Shown: positions 18,226-28,317 of the stretch, in pieces | How positions within the stretch are numbered: the stretch's first letter is position 1 | Layout of the letters: each line of letters opens with the position of its first letter | From: an uncultured Gammaproteobacteria bacterium | Lineage (GTDB): Bacteria > Pseudomonadota > Gammaproteobacteria > CAMYKB01 | Length of the DNA: 63,382 nucleotides | Assembly (NCBI GenBank): GCA_947258875.1 | Contig: CAMYKB010000020.1 | Span: forward strand, 1 to 63,382 | Direction of reading: 5' to 3' | Program-made: the position numbers and the translations under genes | The notes under the pieces: generated by a model | Databases searched by the model: none | Told to the model about the DNA's origin: nothing | What the model saw: the letters and a program-made list of their open reading frames with translations, nothing else

Positions 18226-18732
18226 ATGATAAAACACCAATATCAATGTGTAAGTAGACAGCGGGGGTCGGTGCTGACGATCTCACTGATCTTTTTACTA
18301 TTGCTGACCATTATCGGCGCGACCACCATGCAAAGCACCACTATCCAGGAACGCATGGCCGGTAATATGCGCGATGTGAACATTGCACTACAGGGCGCCG
18401 AATCGGGCCTGCGTGCCGGCGAAACGGTCTTGCAGGGCGCTACGGTAGGACCCTTTAACGGGACTTATGGCAATTACACGCCGGCGGCATCCGATGGCAC
18501 CCCGCGATGGGAGGATGGTACGACAAGCTGGCAGACGGTCACCGAAACATTGCCGTACGTGAGTGTGCAGCCGCAATACATCATTGAGGATCTGGCGCCT
18601 TTGCCTGATCCCAAAGGCAGCCTGGCAGCAGATGCGCCGGTTTCCGAAATCCATTTTTATCGGGTCACCGCACGGGCGGGCGGATTAAACAATTCAACCG
18701 AAGTCATCTTGCAGACGAACTACCGCAGATAG
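18226..18732 (+). CDS. pilX: Type IV pilus minor pilin PilX
   Basis: 168 residues with the PilX N-terminal pattern RQRGSVLTISLIFLLLLTII, where cleavage would follow RG and the usual Phe is Ser; the glutamate-5 position is Ile, as in other PilX proteins. Then STTIQERMAGNMRD and LQGAESGLRAGE, both typical of PilX. A ribosome-binding sequence AGGAAATAAGGA precedes the ATG. It lies between pilW and pilY1. Confidence 0.9.
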   Translation: MIKHQYQCVSRQRGSVLTISLIFLLLLTIIGATTMQSTTIQERMAGNMRDVNIALQGAESGLRAGETVLQGATVGPFNGTYGNYTPAASDGTPRWEDGTTSWQTVTETLPYVSVQPQYIIEDLAPLPDPKGSLAADAPVSEIHFYRVTARAGGLNNSTEVILQTNYRR

Positions 18733-18765
18733 ATGACGTGTTAAGCGATGAGCAGGGATCTTGCT

Positions 18766-21700
18766 ATGAACGAAGCAAACAAAGTTAAATATTTTATTTC
18801 CAGCATGCTGTTGTCAGCGGTCACGCTGATGGCGGCGACCCCCGCTTCGGCGGCGCTGAGTGTCAGTGATGTGCCACTGTTTCTGACCTCACAGGCCGAT
18901 CCGAATATCTTGTATATCCTGGATGATTCGGGATCAATGCAATGGGAATTAATGCCCAACGGCATTATGAATAATGACAATGAGGTACGGACAAATTACG
19001 CATTTCCCGTACCTGCGGGTGTCTACGGTACTTCTGAGTACGCTAATACTGTACCGACATTCGATGGCACCGATATCTTCAGTGTTCGTGCGCGTTCGCC
19101 AAATAACAATTCTGTTTATTACAATCCTGCGCTGACATACCGACCCTGGGCGAAAGCCGACGGGACTTTTTACCCGGATGCTGTGATTACCTGTGCACTG
19201 CACAATCCCTACAACCCACCGGCGACCCCTAGCGCCCTTGATGATTGTCGTAATCTGACGGTTAATAACACAGAGACTGCTGATTGGATCTCGAAAACCG
19301 CTGAGAACAACGAGTCACGGACTTTCTACCCGGCGACCTACTTCGCATTCACCGGGGCAGATGTGAACAATCCTGCCGATTACACCAAGATTGAGATTCA
19401 AGCGGCTAACGCACCTTTTAATGGTAGTGCTGCGCGTAGCGACTGCGCGGCGGCACCTAGTTGTACCTATGCTGAGGAAATACAGAACTTTGCCAACTGG
19501 TATACCTATTACCGCTCGCGCGTGCTGACTGCCCGTGCCGGGACGGGCTTTGCCTTCGCCGAGCAGGGCGGCAATATACGCGTCGGCTTTGGTGCTATTA
19601 ATGAAACCAATAACAGCGTTGACGGGGCTACCACCGATACCCTGATCAGGGGTGTGCGGACTTTTTCCGGTACCGACCGCGACAATTTTTTTGACGATCT
19701 GTACGGACATCCGATGCCCACGAGTGGCACACCCTTGCGGCGCGCATTGGACGATGCCGGCCAATATTACTCACGAAGCAGCAATCAAGGCCCCTGGGGA
19801 AAGGAGCCGGGCGTTAATAACAGCGCGGATCACTTTGCCTGCCGGCAGAGCTATACAGTGCTGATGACAGACGGATGTTGGAACAGCACAGAGGCCTCAA
19901 CGGCAGGTGCCCGTGCCAATGTTGATAACAGCAATGGTCCGAGCATTGCGCCCCCAACAGGCGCAAGTTACCAGTACACACCGGACCATCCCTACCGGGA
20001 TAACTATGATAATACGCTCGCTGATGTCGCCATGTATTACTGGAACCGCGACTTGCGTGGTATTGGTAACGGACCACTGGATAATATCGTACCGACCAAC
20101 CCCAAGGACAACGCCTTCTGGCAACATATGGTGAGCTTTACCGTGGGGCTGGGCGTGAATGGCACTCTGGATCCGGTAGCCGATTGGCCGGGCCTGCAAG
20201 CCGGTACCACGGCCTGGCCGGACCCGAATAATCCGGCAGATACCAACAATCCCCTTGAGACGATTGACGACTTATGGCATGCCGCCGTCAACGGCCACGG
20301 CGGATTTTTAAGTGCAGCCAACCCCGCGCAATTTGCCGATGCCCTGACGGCTACCTTAGCCGATATTGCTTCGCGTACCTCTTCTGCGGCGGCGGTCTCC
20401 ACCAACTCGACACGGCTGGATACTAATAGCGCGATCTACCAGGCAAGGTTCAACAGTGAATTTTGGACGGGGCAGTTGCTCTCGTTCGCCATCAATCCGG
20501 ATGGCAGTGTGGGGACTGTGCAATGGGATGCTGCTACCCTAATTCCGGCGGCTGCCAGTCGCAATATACTCACCTTTGTACCGGGAACGGGGGGAGCCAC
20601 CTTTGAATGGGCGAATCTCACAGGCACGCAACAAGGTTATTTGAATACAGACCCGGTGACCAGCTCGGCCGATGCCTTAGGTGCCGATCGCCTCAATTAC
20701 TTGCGTGGCGATGCGACGAATGAACAAAAGAACGGGGGTGTATTCCGTAACCGTACCACTGTGCTGGGCGATATCATCAATTCAGATCCGGCCTTTGTGT
20801 CCACGGCTGATTTCGGTTTTTCAGTGCTTACTGGAAATTCCGGTGCGGAAGGCACGAGCTATGTGACGTTCCGCGCGTCACCTTCATATCAGACCCGTAC
20901 TCCGATGCTTTATGTGGGTGGTAACGATGGCATGCTGCATGCTTTTGATGCCGACACCGGCGTTGAAAAATTCGCTTTTGTGCCCAACGAGGCCTACCCC
21001 AAGCTGAATGAGTTGACGACCCCGGCTTACTCGCACACCTATTTTGTGGATGCGCCGGCGCGCGCCGGTGATGCCTATCTCAGCAACGCATGGAAATCCG
21101 TGCTGCTGGGCGCGACCGGTGCCGGTGGCAAGGCGGTGTTCGCACTGGATATCACCACTCCAGGCAGTTTCGGCGCCAGTAACGTCATGTGGGAGTTCAC
21201 TCACGCTGAGCTGGGTGTGACCATCGGTCAGCCGAGTTTTGCGCGGGTTAATGCTGGCGACAAATGGATAGCCATTTTTGGTAATGGTTACAATAGCACC
21301 AGCCATAAGGCGCAATTGTTTGTGGTCGATCTGGAAACCGGCGCTTTGTTGAAAGTGATCGATACAGGGGTAGGTTCCAGTACCGAGCCCAACGGGCTGG
21401 CCACACCCATCCCGGTTGACGTGGACGGCGACCGCGTCACTGATTATATCTATGCGGGTGACCTGCACGGTAATATGTGGAAATTCGATTTTACTGGAGC
21501 CAGTGTGGCTTCATGGAGTTCGGCCTTTACATCAGGCATGACTCCCCAGCCGTTGTACACGGCCTGTGATGCGGATCCCTGCACCGGTACGGCCCTGCGC
21601 CAGCCGATTACCACGCGGCCCGATGTGGGGCTACACCCCGACGGTGGGTTGATGGTGTATTTTGGCACCGGCAAGTATTTTGAAACCACAGATAATATCG

Positions 21701-22311
21701 TTACGCCGCCTAACCCGTTGCAAAGTTTCTATGGCATTCGCGATCAGGCTACGCAGGTGGGTGGGCGTAATGACCTGCAGCCACAAACGATCATCCTGGA
21801 ACAGGATGCGGTGACGTCGGGCACGGAGTTTGATATTCGGGTCGTTTCCGATACCACGATCGATTACACCACCGAGGATGGTTGGTATCTCGATTTGATC
21901 TCACCGTCTGCCGTTGATGGTGCGGGGGAACGGGTCGTCAGTTCGCCGATCCTGCGTAACGGCCGGGTCATCTTCACCACTATCATCCCCTCGGCCGATG
22001 CCTGCACCTTTGGTGGCACCAGTTGGCTCATGGAGCTGGATGCCGTCAGCGGCGCGCGTTTGACCTACTCGGTATTCGATGTGAATGGTGATGGCCTGGT
22101 TAACGACGCGGACTTTGTCACGCTACCGGATGGCACCAAGGTGCCGGTTTCCGGCCGCAAGATGCCGGGTATTGTTACCGAACCCGGTATCATTTCCGCA
22201 GGTGAGATCGAGTACAAGTACAGCAGTACTTCAAGCGGCGCTATCATTGTTACCACAGAAGCAGGCGGTGGCACCGAGTTTGGTCGCCAGTCCTGGCGTC
22301 AGCTAAAATAA
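18766..22311 (+). CDS. pilY1: Type IV pilus tip adhesin/assembly factor PilY1
   Basis: 1181 residues from ATG 18766 (an in-frame ATG at 18748 adds six residues). A signal peptide ends in PASA|ALSVSD. A von Willebrand A-like N-terminal part holds DDSGSM at residues 53-58, a MIDAS-type motif. The C-terminal part is the PilY1 beta-propeller with the calcium loop DVDGDRVTD near residue 885 (DxDxDxxxD). A second dockerin-like loop DVNGDGLVNDAD lies near 1105. PilY1 caps the minor-pilin complex, promotes extension against PilT and mediates adhesion; calcium binding controls retraction in Pseudomonas. Confidence 0.95.
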   Translation: MNEANKVKYFISSMLLSAVTLMAATPASAALSVSDVPLFLTSQADPNILYILDDSGSMQWELMPNGIMNNDNEVRTNYAFPVPAGVYGTSEYANTVPTFDGTDIFSVRARSPNNNSVYYNPALTYRPWAKADGTFYPDAVITCALHNPYNPPATPSALDDCRNLTVNNTETADWISKTAENNESRTFYPATYFAFTGADVNNPADYTKIEIQAANAPFNGSAARSDCAAAPSCTYAEEIQNFANWYTYYRSRVLTARAGTGFAFAEQGGNIRVGFGAINETNNSVDGATTDTLIRGVRTFSGTDRDNFFDDLYGHPMPTSGTPLRRALDDAGQYYSRSSNQGPWGKEPGVNNSADHFACRQSYTVLMTDGCWNSTEASTAGARANVDNSNGPSIAPPTGASYQYTPDHPYRDNYDNTLADVAMYYWNRDLRGIGNGPLDNIVPTNPKDNAFWQHMVSFTVGLGVNGTLDPVADWPGLQAGTTAWPDPNNPADTNNPLETIDDLWHAAVNGHGGFLSAANPAQFADALTATLADIASRTSSAAAVSTNSTRLDTNSAIYQARFNSEFWTGQLLSFAINPDGSVGTVQWDAATLIPAAASRNILTFVPGTGGATFEWANLTGTQQGYLNTDPVTSSADALGADRLNYLRGDATNEQKNGGVFRNRTTVLGDIINSDPAFVSTADFGFSVLTGNSGAEGTSYVTFRASPSYQTRTPMLYVGGNDGMLHAFDADTGVEKFAFVPNEAYPKLNELTTPAYSHTYFVDAPARAGDAYLSNAWKSVLLGATGAGGKAVFALDITTPGSFGASNVMWEFTHAELGVTIGQPSFARVNAGDKWIAIFGNGYNSTSHKAQLFVVDLETGALLKVIDTGVGSSTEPNGLATPIPVDVDGDRVTDYIYAGDLHGNMWKFDFTGASVASWSSAFTSGMTPQPLYTACDADPCTGTALRQPITTRPDVGLHPDGGLMVYFGTGKYFETTDNIVTPPNPLQSFYGIRDQATQVGGRNDLQPQTIILEQDAVTSGTEFDIRVVSDTTIDYTTEDGWYLDLISPSAVDGAGERVVSSPILRNGRVIFTTIIPSADACTFGGTSWLMELDAVSGARLTYSVFDVNGDGLVNDADFVTLPDGTKVPVSGRKMPGIVTEPGIISAGEIEYKYSSTSSGAIIVTTEAGGGTEFGRQSWRQLK

Positions 22312-22341
22312 ACGGATGAGTACATTTCCGGGAGATAGAGA

Positions 22342-22656
22342 ATGATAGGGAAACAGGCCAGAAAAAACCTTGTGTCCTTGGTGTTAGGCGTCATATTAGT
22401 AGGTGCCTCTAATGTCTACGCCGAGAATTATGAAGAGATCGTTGTCGTCAACGGTATTGATGCCGCCAGCATGACGATCGTGCTCGATAAGAAACGATAT
22501 CGATTAAGTCGTGATGTTAAGGTGTACTCGAAAGACGCAGTTGATTATCAGCGTGAGCTGTCGCGACTGTCCGGTAAACGGATAGGTTTTGAGGCCGGTT
22601 ATGATCAATCAGCCGATACTGTGAGCATTACCAAAATATGGGTGCTTCGCAAATAG
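22342..22656 (+). CDS. Small exported protein, PilY2-like
   Basis: 104 residues with a signal peptide (LVSLVLGVILVGASNVYA|ENYEE). The mature part is short and beta-rich (IVVVNGIDAASMTIVLDKKRYRLS by pieces) with no motif I recognise. Its size and place between pilY1 and pilE match pilY2 of Pseudomonas, a poorly understood pilus biogenesis gene. I infer the relation from position, not from clear sequence similarity. It is preceded by GGGAGATAGAG as ribosome-binding site. Confidence 0.75.
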   Translation: MIGKQARKNLVSLVLGVILVGASNVYAENYEEIVVVNGIDAASMTIVLDKKRYRLSRDVKVYSKDAVDYQRELSRLSGKRIGFEAGYDQSADTVSITKIWVLRK

Positions 22657-22704
22657 TTGGCATAAATCCGACTATTGCGTTTGGATAATTGAGGTTCAAA
22701 GGAA

Positions 22705-23109
22705 ATGATACATACAAGGCCGCGTGGTTTTACGCTTATTGAGCTCATGATTATTGTCGTGATTGTTGCGATCCTGGCAGCAATCGCTTATCCGACTTAT
22801 CAGAACCAGGTGCGTAAGAGTAAACGAGAAGAAGGCAAGCAGGCGCTGTTGGAGAATTCGCAAGCCCTGGAACGCTGTTTCACACGTTATGGTGCCTACA
22901 ATAATGCGGCTTGTCAGGCGTTTAGCCAATTTGTCGGAACTGTCACCAGTGATAACGGGTATTACACACTCACTTTTACAGGTATTGCAGCCTCAGCATT
23001 TACTCTTCAGGCTGTGCCAACGGCTCCCTTCACGGACGCCGAGTGCGGGACGCTAACCGTAGCACACACCGGAGCGACTACACCCGTTAATCCTGTCTGC
23101 TGGCGCTAG
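22705..23109 (+). CDS. pilE: Type IV pilus minor pilin PilE
   Basis: 134 residues with leader MIHTRPRG|FTLIELMIIVVIVAILAAIAYPTYQNQVRKSKR, the canonical type IVa pilin start with Glu5. Two cysteines near the end (ECGT..NPVCW) form the usual C-terminal disulfide loop, and two more occur at RCF and AAC. It closes the fimU-pilVWX-Y1-E operon. The ribosome-binding site AAAGGAA precedes the ATG. PilE is the minor pilin linking the tip complex to the major pilin shaft. Confidence 0.93.
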   Translation: MIHTRPRGFTLIELMIIVVIVAILAAIAYPTYQNQVRKSKREEGKQALLENSQALERCFTRYGAYNNAACQAFSQFVGTVTSDNGYYTLTFTGIAASAFTLQAVPTAPFTDAECGTLTVAHTGATTPVNPVCWR

Positions 23110-23292
23110 CAAGGCGAACATAGACGCTTTTTGTTAATAGTTACTATCAGGTCGGGAGGTTGAACGCCGGACGTAGAGCAGTGAGGCGCCCTGGTTTTCA
23201 TTGCGAGTGGCGAAAGCCGCGCAGCGGTGATCGTCGGAACAGGTTGTTTAAGGCGACTCCTTGTTAAGCGCGGCTGAAAAGTGATGGTTCTA

Positions 23293-24231
23293 TTAACTGT
23301 CCCGCAACTCTTTCGGCAAACTGAACACTATTTCTTCGCGCACGCCTTGGTGCTCTTGAATCGCCGCAGTCGTACTCTGTTTTAATTTAACAATTACCTG
23401 CTCTACCAGCACCTCGGGCGCGGATGCGCCGGCGGTAACGCCAATGCATTGTTTGCCTTCCACCCAGTCTGTATTGATTTCACCGGCACTGTCTATCAGG
23501 TGGGCTTCGACACCGGCCTTCTCCGCTATTTCGCGCAGGCGGTTGGAGTTGGAGCTGGTTTGCGAACCTACTACAAGTACCAGGTCGCATTTTCCGACGA
23601 GTTGTTTAACTGCATCCTGGCGGTTTTGGGTGGCGTAACAGATGTCATTCTTGCGTGGGCCAGTGATATCGGGAAAGCGGGCGCGCAGCGCATCGATTAC
23701 GTCACTGGTATCGTCGACCGATAAGGTGGTCTGGGTAACGAAGGCAGGTTTGGCCGGGTTTTTGATGTCCAGTCGGGCCACATCCTGAGGTGATTCCACC
23801 AGATGGATGGCGCCGCCGTTGCTGGTGTCATACTGACCCATGGTGCCTTCCACTTCCGGATGGCCGCGGTGGCCGATCAATATCGTATCGCGGCCTTCCT
23901 TGCAGTAGCGTGCTACTTCCAGGTGCACCTTGGTTACCAGCGGGCAGGTGGCGTCGAACACCTTGAGTCTGCGTGTCGCCGCTTCCTTGCGCACTGCCTG
24001 CGAAACCCCGTGAGCGCTGAAGATTACGGTGGCGTCATCGGGCACCTCTTCAAGTTCATCCACGAAAACAGCGCCCATGTCGCGCAGCCGGCCTACTACG
24101 AATTTGTTATGCACGACCTCGTGGCGCACATAGATTGGTGCACCAAACAATTCCAGCGCGCGTTCAACAATCTCGATCGCGCGGTCAACACCGGCACAAA
24201 AACCGCGTGGATTGGCGAGTAGAATCTGCAT
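23293..24231 (-). CDS. ispH: 4-hydroxy-3-methylbut-2-enyl diphosphate reductase
   Basis: 312 residues, family length. IspH (LytB) is the last enzyme of the MEP isoprenoid pathway, reducing HMBPP to IPP and DMAPP with a 4Fe-4S cluster. The three cluster cysteines are visible in [26 protein letters not shown] and [12 protein letters not shown]. Substrate-binding [13 protein letters not shown] and TAGASAPE are also present. Last gene of the ribF-ileS-lspA-fkpB-ispH series and convergent with pilE. Confidence 0.97.
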   Translation of the reverse strand: MQILLANPRGFCAGVDRAIEIVERALELFGAPIYVRHEVVHNKFVVGRLRDMGAVFVDELEEVPDDATVIFSAHGVSQAVRKEAATRRLKVFDATCPLVTKVHLEVARYCKEGRDTILIGHRGHPEVEGTMGQYDTSNGGAIHLVESPQDVARLDIKNPAKPAFVTQTTLSVDDTSDVIDALRARFPDITGPRKNDICYATQNRQDAVKQLVGKCDLVLVVGSQTSSNSNRLREIAEKAGVEAHLIDSAGEINTDWVEGKQCIGVTAGASAPEVLVEQVIVKLKQSTTAAIQEHQGVREEIVFSLPKELRDS

Positions 24232-24265
24232 GGATTTACCTGGTTGTTTTGCGGACGATTATTAT

Positions 24266-24293
24266 CACCGCAAAGGCGCAAGGAACGCAAAGG
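24266..24293 (+). repeat. CCGCAAAGGCGCAAAG-type dispersed repeat, copy 1
   Basis: CACCGCAAAGGCGCAAGG followed by AACGCAAAGG. The same core appears at 28256-28281 and, inverted, at 28662-28682. This copy is upstream of the ispH start codon and carries one variant unit (GCAAGG). Confidence 0.7.
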
Positions 24294-24376
24294 AAACACT
24301 AGGGAACCGTTCATGACTTAATCAGAGCTTCCCTAGCTATGTAATGGTTTTATTGGTCACAGGGTGAAAGGCTGTC

Positions 24377-24403
24377 TCGTTCCCGCGCCCCAGCGTGGGA
24401 ATG
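24377..24403. repeat. Hairpin element TCGTTCCCGCGC..GCGTGGGAATG
   Basis: TTCCCGCGC and GCGTGGGAA are complementary with one G-U pair around a CCCA-type loop. From memory, similar short hairpins occur as dispersed elements in many bacterial genomes; that needs a genome search. Only this copy is present in the window. Confidence 0.45.
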
Positions 24404-24553
24404 TATAACTGCATGTCTGGAAGCTCAGGTATGGGTTGCCACGGGGATCGTAGGAACCAGAAGCACTAACTTGGTTATCGTTGTGCCCTCGGTTTTGTCT
24501 CCTGGCCACCCTAGCTCCTCCATCCATGGAGTCGTTTGCGATGAAAAATAGTT

Positions 24554-24988
24554 TCAGTCTGGTTTGCTGACTTCAAGGATGTGTGCAGTGAAGGTCAGTT
24601 CATGTCCGGCCAGCGGGTGGTTGAAGTCGACTTCGACCTTGTCATCGCCCACTGCTACGATGGCGCCGGGTATCTCGTCGCCACCGGGCGTGGTGAAGCT
24701 CATGATCATGCCGGCTTGCAGTGTTAGGTCGGGGGCGAAATCACTGCGATTCAGGTTGTGGATGGCTGCGGCATCATGAAATCCAAAACCCTGTAACGGA
24801 TCGATCTTGATGGTTTGTTTGTCACCGGCTTGCAGGCCATACAAAGCCAGCTCCAGTCCTTCCTGAAAATCGCCTGCACCCATGACGACCTCGACCGGCT
24901 CATCGTCGAAGGTGCTTTCGGCGATAGTGCCGTCTTCGAGTTCGATCATGAAGTGTAGGCGTACCTTGTAACCGGGTTCGATGATCAT
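24554..24988 (-). CDS. fkpB: FKBP-type peptidyl-prolyl isomerase (SlpA/FkpB)
   Basis: 144 residues. The FKBP core is interrupted by an insert-in-flap domain, as in SlpA: VRLHFMIELEDGTIAEST, ALYGLQAGDKQTIKIDP, then the flap NLNRSDFAPDLTLQAGMIM and the closing strand GHELTFTAHILEV. It assists protein folding as a prolyl isomerase and chaperone in the cytoplasm. The gene follows lspA by eight bases, the conserved lspA-fkpB-ispH order. Confidence 0.93.
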   Translation of the reverse strand: MIIEPGYKVRLHFMIELEDGTIAESTFDDEPVEVVMGAGDFQEGLELALYGLQAGDKQTIKIDPLQGFGFHDAAAIHNLNRSDFAPDLTLQAGMIMSFTTPGGDEIPGAIVAVGDDKVEVDFNHPLAGHELTFTAHILEVSKPD

Positions 24989-24996
24989 GCTGATTC

Positions 24997-25476
24997 TCAG
25001 TCGCTATGCTTCTGGAAAAACAGGGTATGAATAATCAGCAATGCAGCGCCAACGCTAATTGCGGAATCGGCGATATTGAATGTGGGCCAGTAATGGTTCT
25101 GGTTGCCCCAGTGGGCATACCACTGGATAAAGTCGATAACATGTCCGTAAAGAACACGGTCGATGAGGTTGCCTATGGCGCCACCCAATACCAGCGCCAG
25201 ACTCGCAGCCGTCCATTTCTCATGTACGGGCAAGCGTTTGAGCCAGGTGATGATCATGATGCTGATGGCAATGGCGAGCACGGTAAAAAACCAGCGCTGC
25301 CAACCGCCGGCCTGAGCAAACAGGCTGAAGGCCGCGCCCTCATTGTAGGCCAGGGTAATATTGAAAAATGGCATGACTTGATGCCGGATACCTTCCTGCA
25401 GTTGTGAGTCAGCCAGTATTTTAGTGACTTGGTCGGCCACCACAACCACCACACTTAACCATAACCACCTAAGCAT
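24997..25476 (-). CDS. lspA: Lipoprotein signal peptidase II
   Basis: 159 residues from ATG 25476, which overlaps the ileS stop by eight bases; the open frame reaches further into ileS but [19 protein letters not shown] is the family start. Four membrane segments are visible. Catalytic aspartates lie in [14 protein letters not shown] and [11 protein letters not shown] (pattern NxxDR and FNxADxxI). The enzyme removes signal peptides from prolipoproteins in the inner membrane. Confidence 0.96.
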   Translation of the reverse strand: MLRWLWLSVVVVVADQVTKILADSQLQEGIRHQVMPFFNITLAYNEGAAFSLFAQAGGWQRWFFTVLAIAISIMIITWLKRLPVHEKWTAASLALVLGGAIGNLIDRVLYGHVIDFIQWYAHWGNQNHYWPTFNIADSAISVGAALLIIHTLFFQKHSD

Positions 25477-28246
25477 AATTACGTGGCTCTCCGTCACCAT
25501 CAATATTTTCAATGCAGCGGCTGCAAATTTCCGGGTGTTTGGCGTTACTGCCAACATCTTCACGGTGGTGCCAGCAACGAATACATTTATTATGTGGACT
25601 TGGAGAGACCTTTATCTGTAGCGTCTCGCCGTTACTCAGTTGGGTCTCGACCATGTCGTCAATTGGTGCATCCAGCAGCCGGGCATCAGAAGTAATCAAC
25701 ACGAAACGTAACTCATCTCGGAGTTGAGAGAATATGCTGACGCTTTCGCCACTACAAAAAATCTCAACCTCGGCATCCAGCGGTGAGCCGATAGTACCGG
25801 CTACGCGCAATTTTTCCAGTTCCTTGCGTACCGCTTCCACCAGTGACAACACCACCTCCCAGAAGGCGATATTCATCGGCTCATCATCGGCGAGCGAGAA
25901 CAGGCCGTCATACCAGGTGCTCAGGAGTACTGATTCGTCGCGCTCCCCGGGCATGTGCTGCCAGAGTTCATCAGTCGTAAAGCACAGGATAGGTGACAAC
26001 CAGCGGACCATGGCTTCGAGGATGTGATACATCGCGGTCTGGCATGAGCGGCGTGCGATACTGTCGGATTGTGTGGTGTACTGCCGGTCCTTGATGATGT
26101 CGAGATAAAAGCTGCCCATCTCCACCGCGCAGAAGTTATGCACGTCCTGGTAAATAGAATGAAAACCGTAATCACCATAGGCAGCCACAACCTTCTGTTG
26201 CAGTCGCAGTGTCTGGTCCACTGCCCAGCGGTCCAGCGCCAGCATCTCTTCGGGCTGTAGCATGTGTTGCTGCGGATCAAAGCCATTGAGATTCGATAAT
26301 AAAAACCGTGAGGTGTTACGAATACGGCGATAGGCATCCGCGGTGCGTTTCAGAATCTCGTCGGAGACGGTCATCTCACCACTGTAATCGGTGGCGGCGA
26401 TCCACAGGCGCAGGATGTCGGCGCCCAGGCTGTTGGCGACCTTTTGCGGCGACACCACATTGCCGCGCGACTTGGACATCTTCTGTCCCTTGGCATCGAC
26501 CGCGAAACCGTGCGTGAGCACTTGTTGGTAAGGTGCAGCCGAACGCGAGGCAATTCCGGTGAGTAACGATGACTGAAACCAGCCGCGGTGTTGGTCGGAA
26601 CCCTCCAGGTACAGGTCGGCCGGGAAGGTGAGTTCACTGCGTTGCTCCAGGACACAAGCATGTGTCACACCGGAGTCAAACCACACATCCAGGGTATCGC
26701 TCACCTTGTCATAGTCACTGGCCTCGTCGCCAAGCAGTTCTTCTGTTGTGAGCCTGAACCAGGCATCGATACCCTCTTTTTCGATGCGTTGTGCTACCTG
26801 CTTCAGCAGTTCAGCGGTGTTTGGGTGCAGCTCCTGCGTTTGTTTGTGCACCAACAGCGGAATCGGTGTGCCCCAGGTACGTTGCCGCGTTTCGATACGG
26901 GCCTGGCCCCAGCCGGGGACCCAACGCACATTTTTGATTGCCTGCATGGCGTCGTTTCGTAAGCCTTGTTGTTGCATGCTGATAAACCATTGCGGTGTGG
27001 CGCGAAAAATAATCGGTGTCTTGTGCCGCCAGCAATGCGGATAGCTGTGCTGGATTTTATCCACGGCCAGTAATGTGCCGTGTTCCTTGAGCACATCAAT
27101 GATATGTCCGTTGGCCTTGTGTACCGGTTCGCCGGCAAACAATTCAGTATCGGGCAGGAAGCAACCGTTACCGCCGACAGGGTTGTGTACCGGCAAACCA
27201 TAGCGTAGCCCGGCGATGTAGTCATCGTGGCCGTGACCGGGTGCAGTGTGTACTGCGCCGGTACCGGCTTCGGTGGTGACGTGTTCGCCAAGGATGACCG
27301 GGACTTGGCGAGCGTAAAACGGGTGTTTTAGTTGCATGCCTTCGAGGTCGGTGCCACGGCATTGCCCGATAGCTGTGGCCTCGGTTATGCCGTAACGCTC
27401 GAGCGCCTGTTGTTGCAGCCCGGCGGCAAGAATCAGGCATTCATCAGCGGTTTGTAGCAGCACATATTCAAGCTCCGGGTGCAGTGCTACCGCTTGGTTC
27501 GCGGGTAACGTCCAGGGTGTAGTTGTCCAGATGACGATGGAGACCGGACCGCTGGCGCCCTGTGCATTGTATTTTTCCAATAGCGCGTCTCTATCACTCA
27601 ACTCAAAACGTACATCGATAGACAGTGAGGTCTTGTCTTCATACTCGACCTCGGCTTCCGCCAGAGCCGAGCCGCAGTCAATACACCAATGCACCGGTTT
27701 GGAACCTTGTTGCAAGTGACCATTGGCGATGATGCGCCCCAGTGTACGTACAATGTTGGCTTCAAACGCATAATCCATCGTCAGATAGGGCTTGTCCCAC
27801 TCGCCCAGCACACCCAGTCGCTTGAAGTCACGGCGCTGGCCGTCGACCTGCTGTGCCGCATAATCGCGACAGGCCTTGCGGAAGGTGAATTCATCGACCT
27901 TACTGCCGGCCTTACCGATTTTTTTCTCCACCTGCAGTTCAATCGGCAAACCATGGCAATCCCAGCCCGGTACATAGGGTGCGTCGAAACCACTCAGGGT
28001 CTTACTCCTGACAATAATATCTTTCAGGACCTTGTTGACGGCATGGCCGATATGGATATCGCCATTGGCATAAGGCGGGCCGTCGTGCAGTATAAATTTG
28101 GGGCGCCCGGCGCAAGCCTCACGGATCTTTTGATAAAGACCGCTTTGTTCCCAGAGTTCCAGCATGGCCGGCTCACGGTTCGCCAGATTGCCGCGCATGG
28201 GAAAATCTGTTTTGGGCAGATTGAGGGTTTCTTTATAGTCAGTCAC
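25469..28246 (-). CDS. ileS: Isoleucyl-tRNA synthetase
   Basis: 925 residues from GTG 28246 ([19 protein letters not shown] aligns with the Escherichia coli start); an in-frame ATG at 28279 would add eleven residues encoded by a dispersed repeat and is unlikely. Class I signatures: [16 protein letters not shown] near residue 57 (HIGH) and [10 protein letters not shown] near 589 (KMSKS). The C-terminal zinc site [13 protein letters not shown] is intact. Long editing domain present. It overlaps lspA by eight bases, so the two are probably coupled. Confidence 0.97.
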   Translation of the reverse strand: MTDYKETLNLPKTDFPMRGNLANREPAMLELWEQSGLYQKIREACAGRPKFILHDGPPYANGDIHIGHAVNKVLKDIIVRSKTLSGFDAPYVPGWDCHGLPIELQVEKKIGKAGSKVDEFTFRKACRDYAAQQVDGQRRDFKRLGVLGEWDKPYLTMDYAFEANIVRTLGRIIANGHLQQGSKPVHWCIDCGSALAEAEVEYEDKTSLSIDVRFELSDRDALLEKYNAQGASGPVSIVIWTTTPWTLPANQAVALHPELEYVLLQTADECLILAAGLQQQALERYGITEATAIGQCRGTDLEGMQLKHPFYARQVPVILGEHVTTEAGTGAVHTAPGHGHDDYIAGLRYGLPVHNPVGGNGCFLPDTELFAGEPVHKANGHIIDVLKEHGTLLAVDKIQHSYPHCWRHKTPIIFRATPQWFISMQQQGLRNDAMQAIKNVRWVPGWGQARIETRQRTWGTPIPLLVHKQTQELHPNTAELLKQVAQRIEKEGIDAWFRLTTEELLGDEASDYDKVSDTLDVWFDSGVTHACVLEQRSELTFPADLYLEGSDQHRGWFQSSLLTGIASRSAAPYQQVLTHGFAVDAKGQKMSKSRGNVVSPQKVANSLGADILRLWIAATDYSGEMTVSDEILKRTADAYRRIRNTSRFLLSNLNGFDPQQHMLQPEEMLALDRWAVDQTLRLQQKVVAAYGDYGFHSIYQDVHNFCAVEMGSFYLDIIKDRQYTTQSDSIARRSCQTAMYHILEAMVRWLSPILCFTTDELWQHMPGERDESVLLSTWYDGLFSLADDEPMNIAFWEVVLSLVEAVRKELEKLRVAGTIGSPLDAEVEIFCSGESVSIFSQLRDELRFVLITSDARLLDAPIDDMVETQLSNGETLQIKVSPSPHNKCIRCWHHREDVGSNAKHPEICSRCIENIDGDGEPRNYA

Positions 28247-28255
28247 GAAATGTTT

Positions 28256-28281
28256 CACCGCAAAGGCGCAAAGGCGCAAAG
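28256..28281 (+). repeat. CCGCAAAGGCGCAAAG-type dispersed repeat, copy 2
   Basis: CACCGCAAAGGCGCAAAGG followed by CGCAAAG, lying ten bases upstream of the ileS GTG start. It is in the opposite orientation to copy 3 at 28662, so the two flank the broken GxxExxY gene as inverted repeats. Confidence 0.75.
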
Positions 28282-28317
28282 ATTATAAGTTATTCACTAT
28301 CTATTTAATGCCGTTTT

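Larger units (their letters stand above)
24232..24553. other. Non-coding insertion between fkpB and ispH
   Basis: About 320 bases without a gene separate fkpB from ispH, which are usually close. The segment holds one copy of the CCGCAAAGGCGCAAAG-type repeat and one TCGTTCCC..GGGAATG hairpin, each listed separately. I see nothing else. Confidence 0.6.

Noticed and set aside
28246-28279. Longer ileS start at ATG 28279
   Set aside because: The extra residues are encoded by a dispersed repeat, and the GTG at 28246 aligns with the normal IleS N-terminus.
27689-28288. Plus-strand 199-codon frame across the ileS 5' end
   Set aside because: It is antisense to ileS, and its end is translated repeat sequence.
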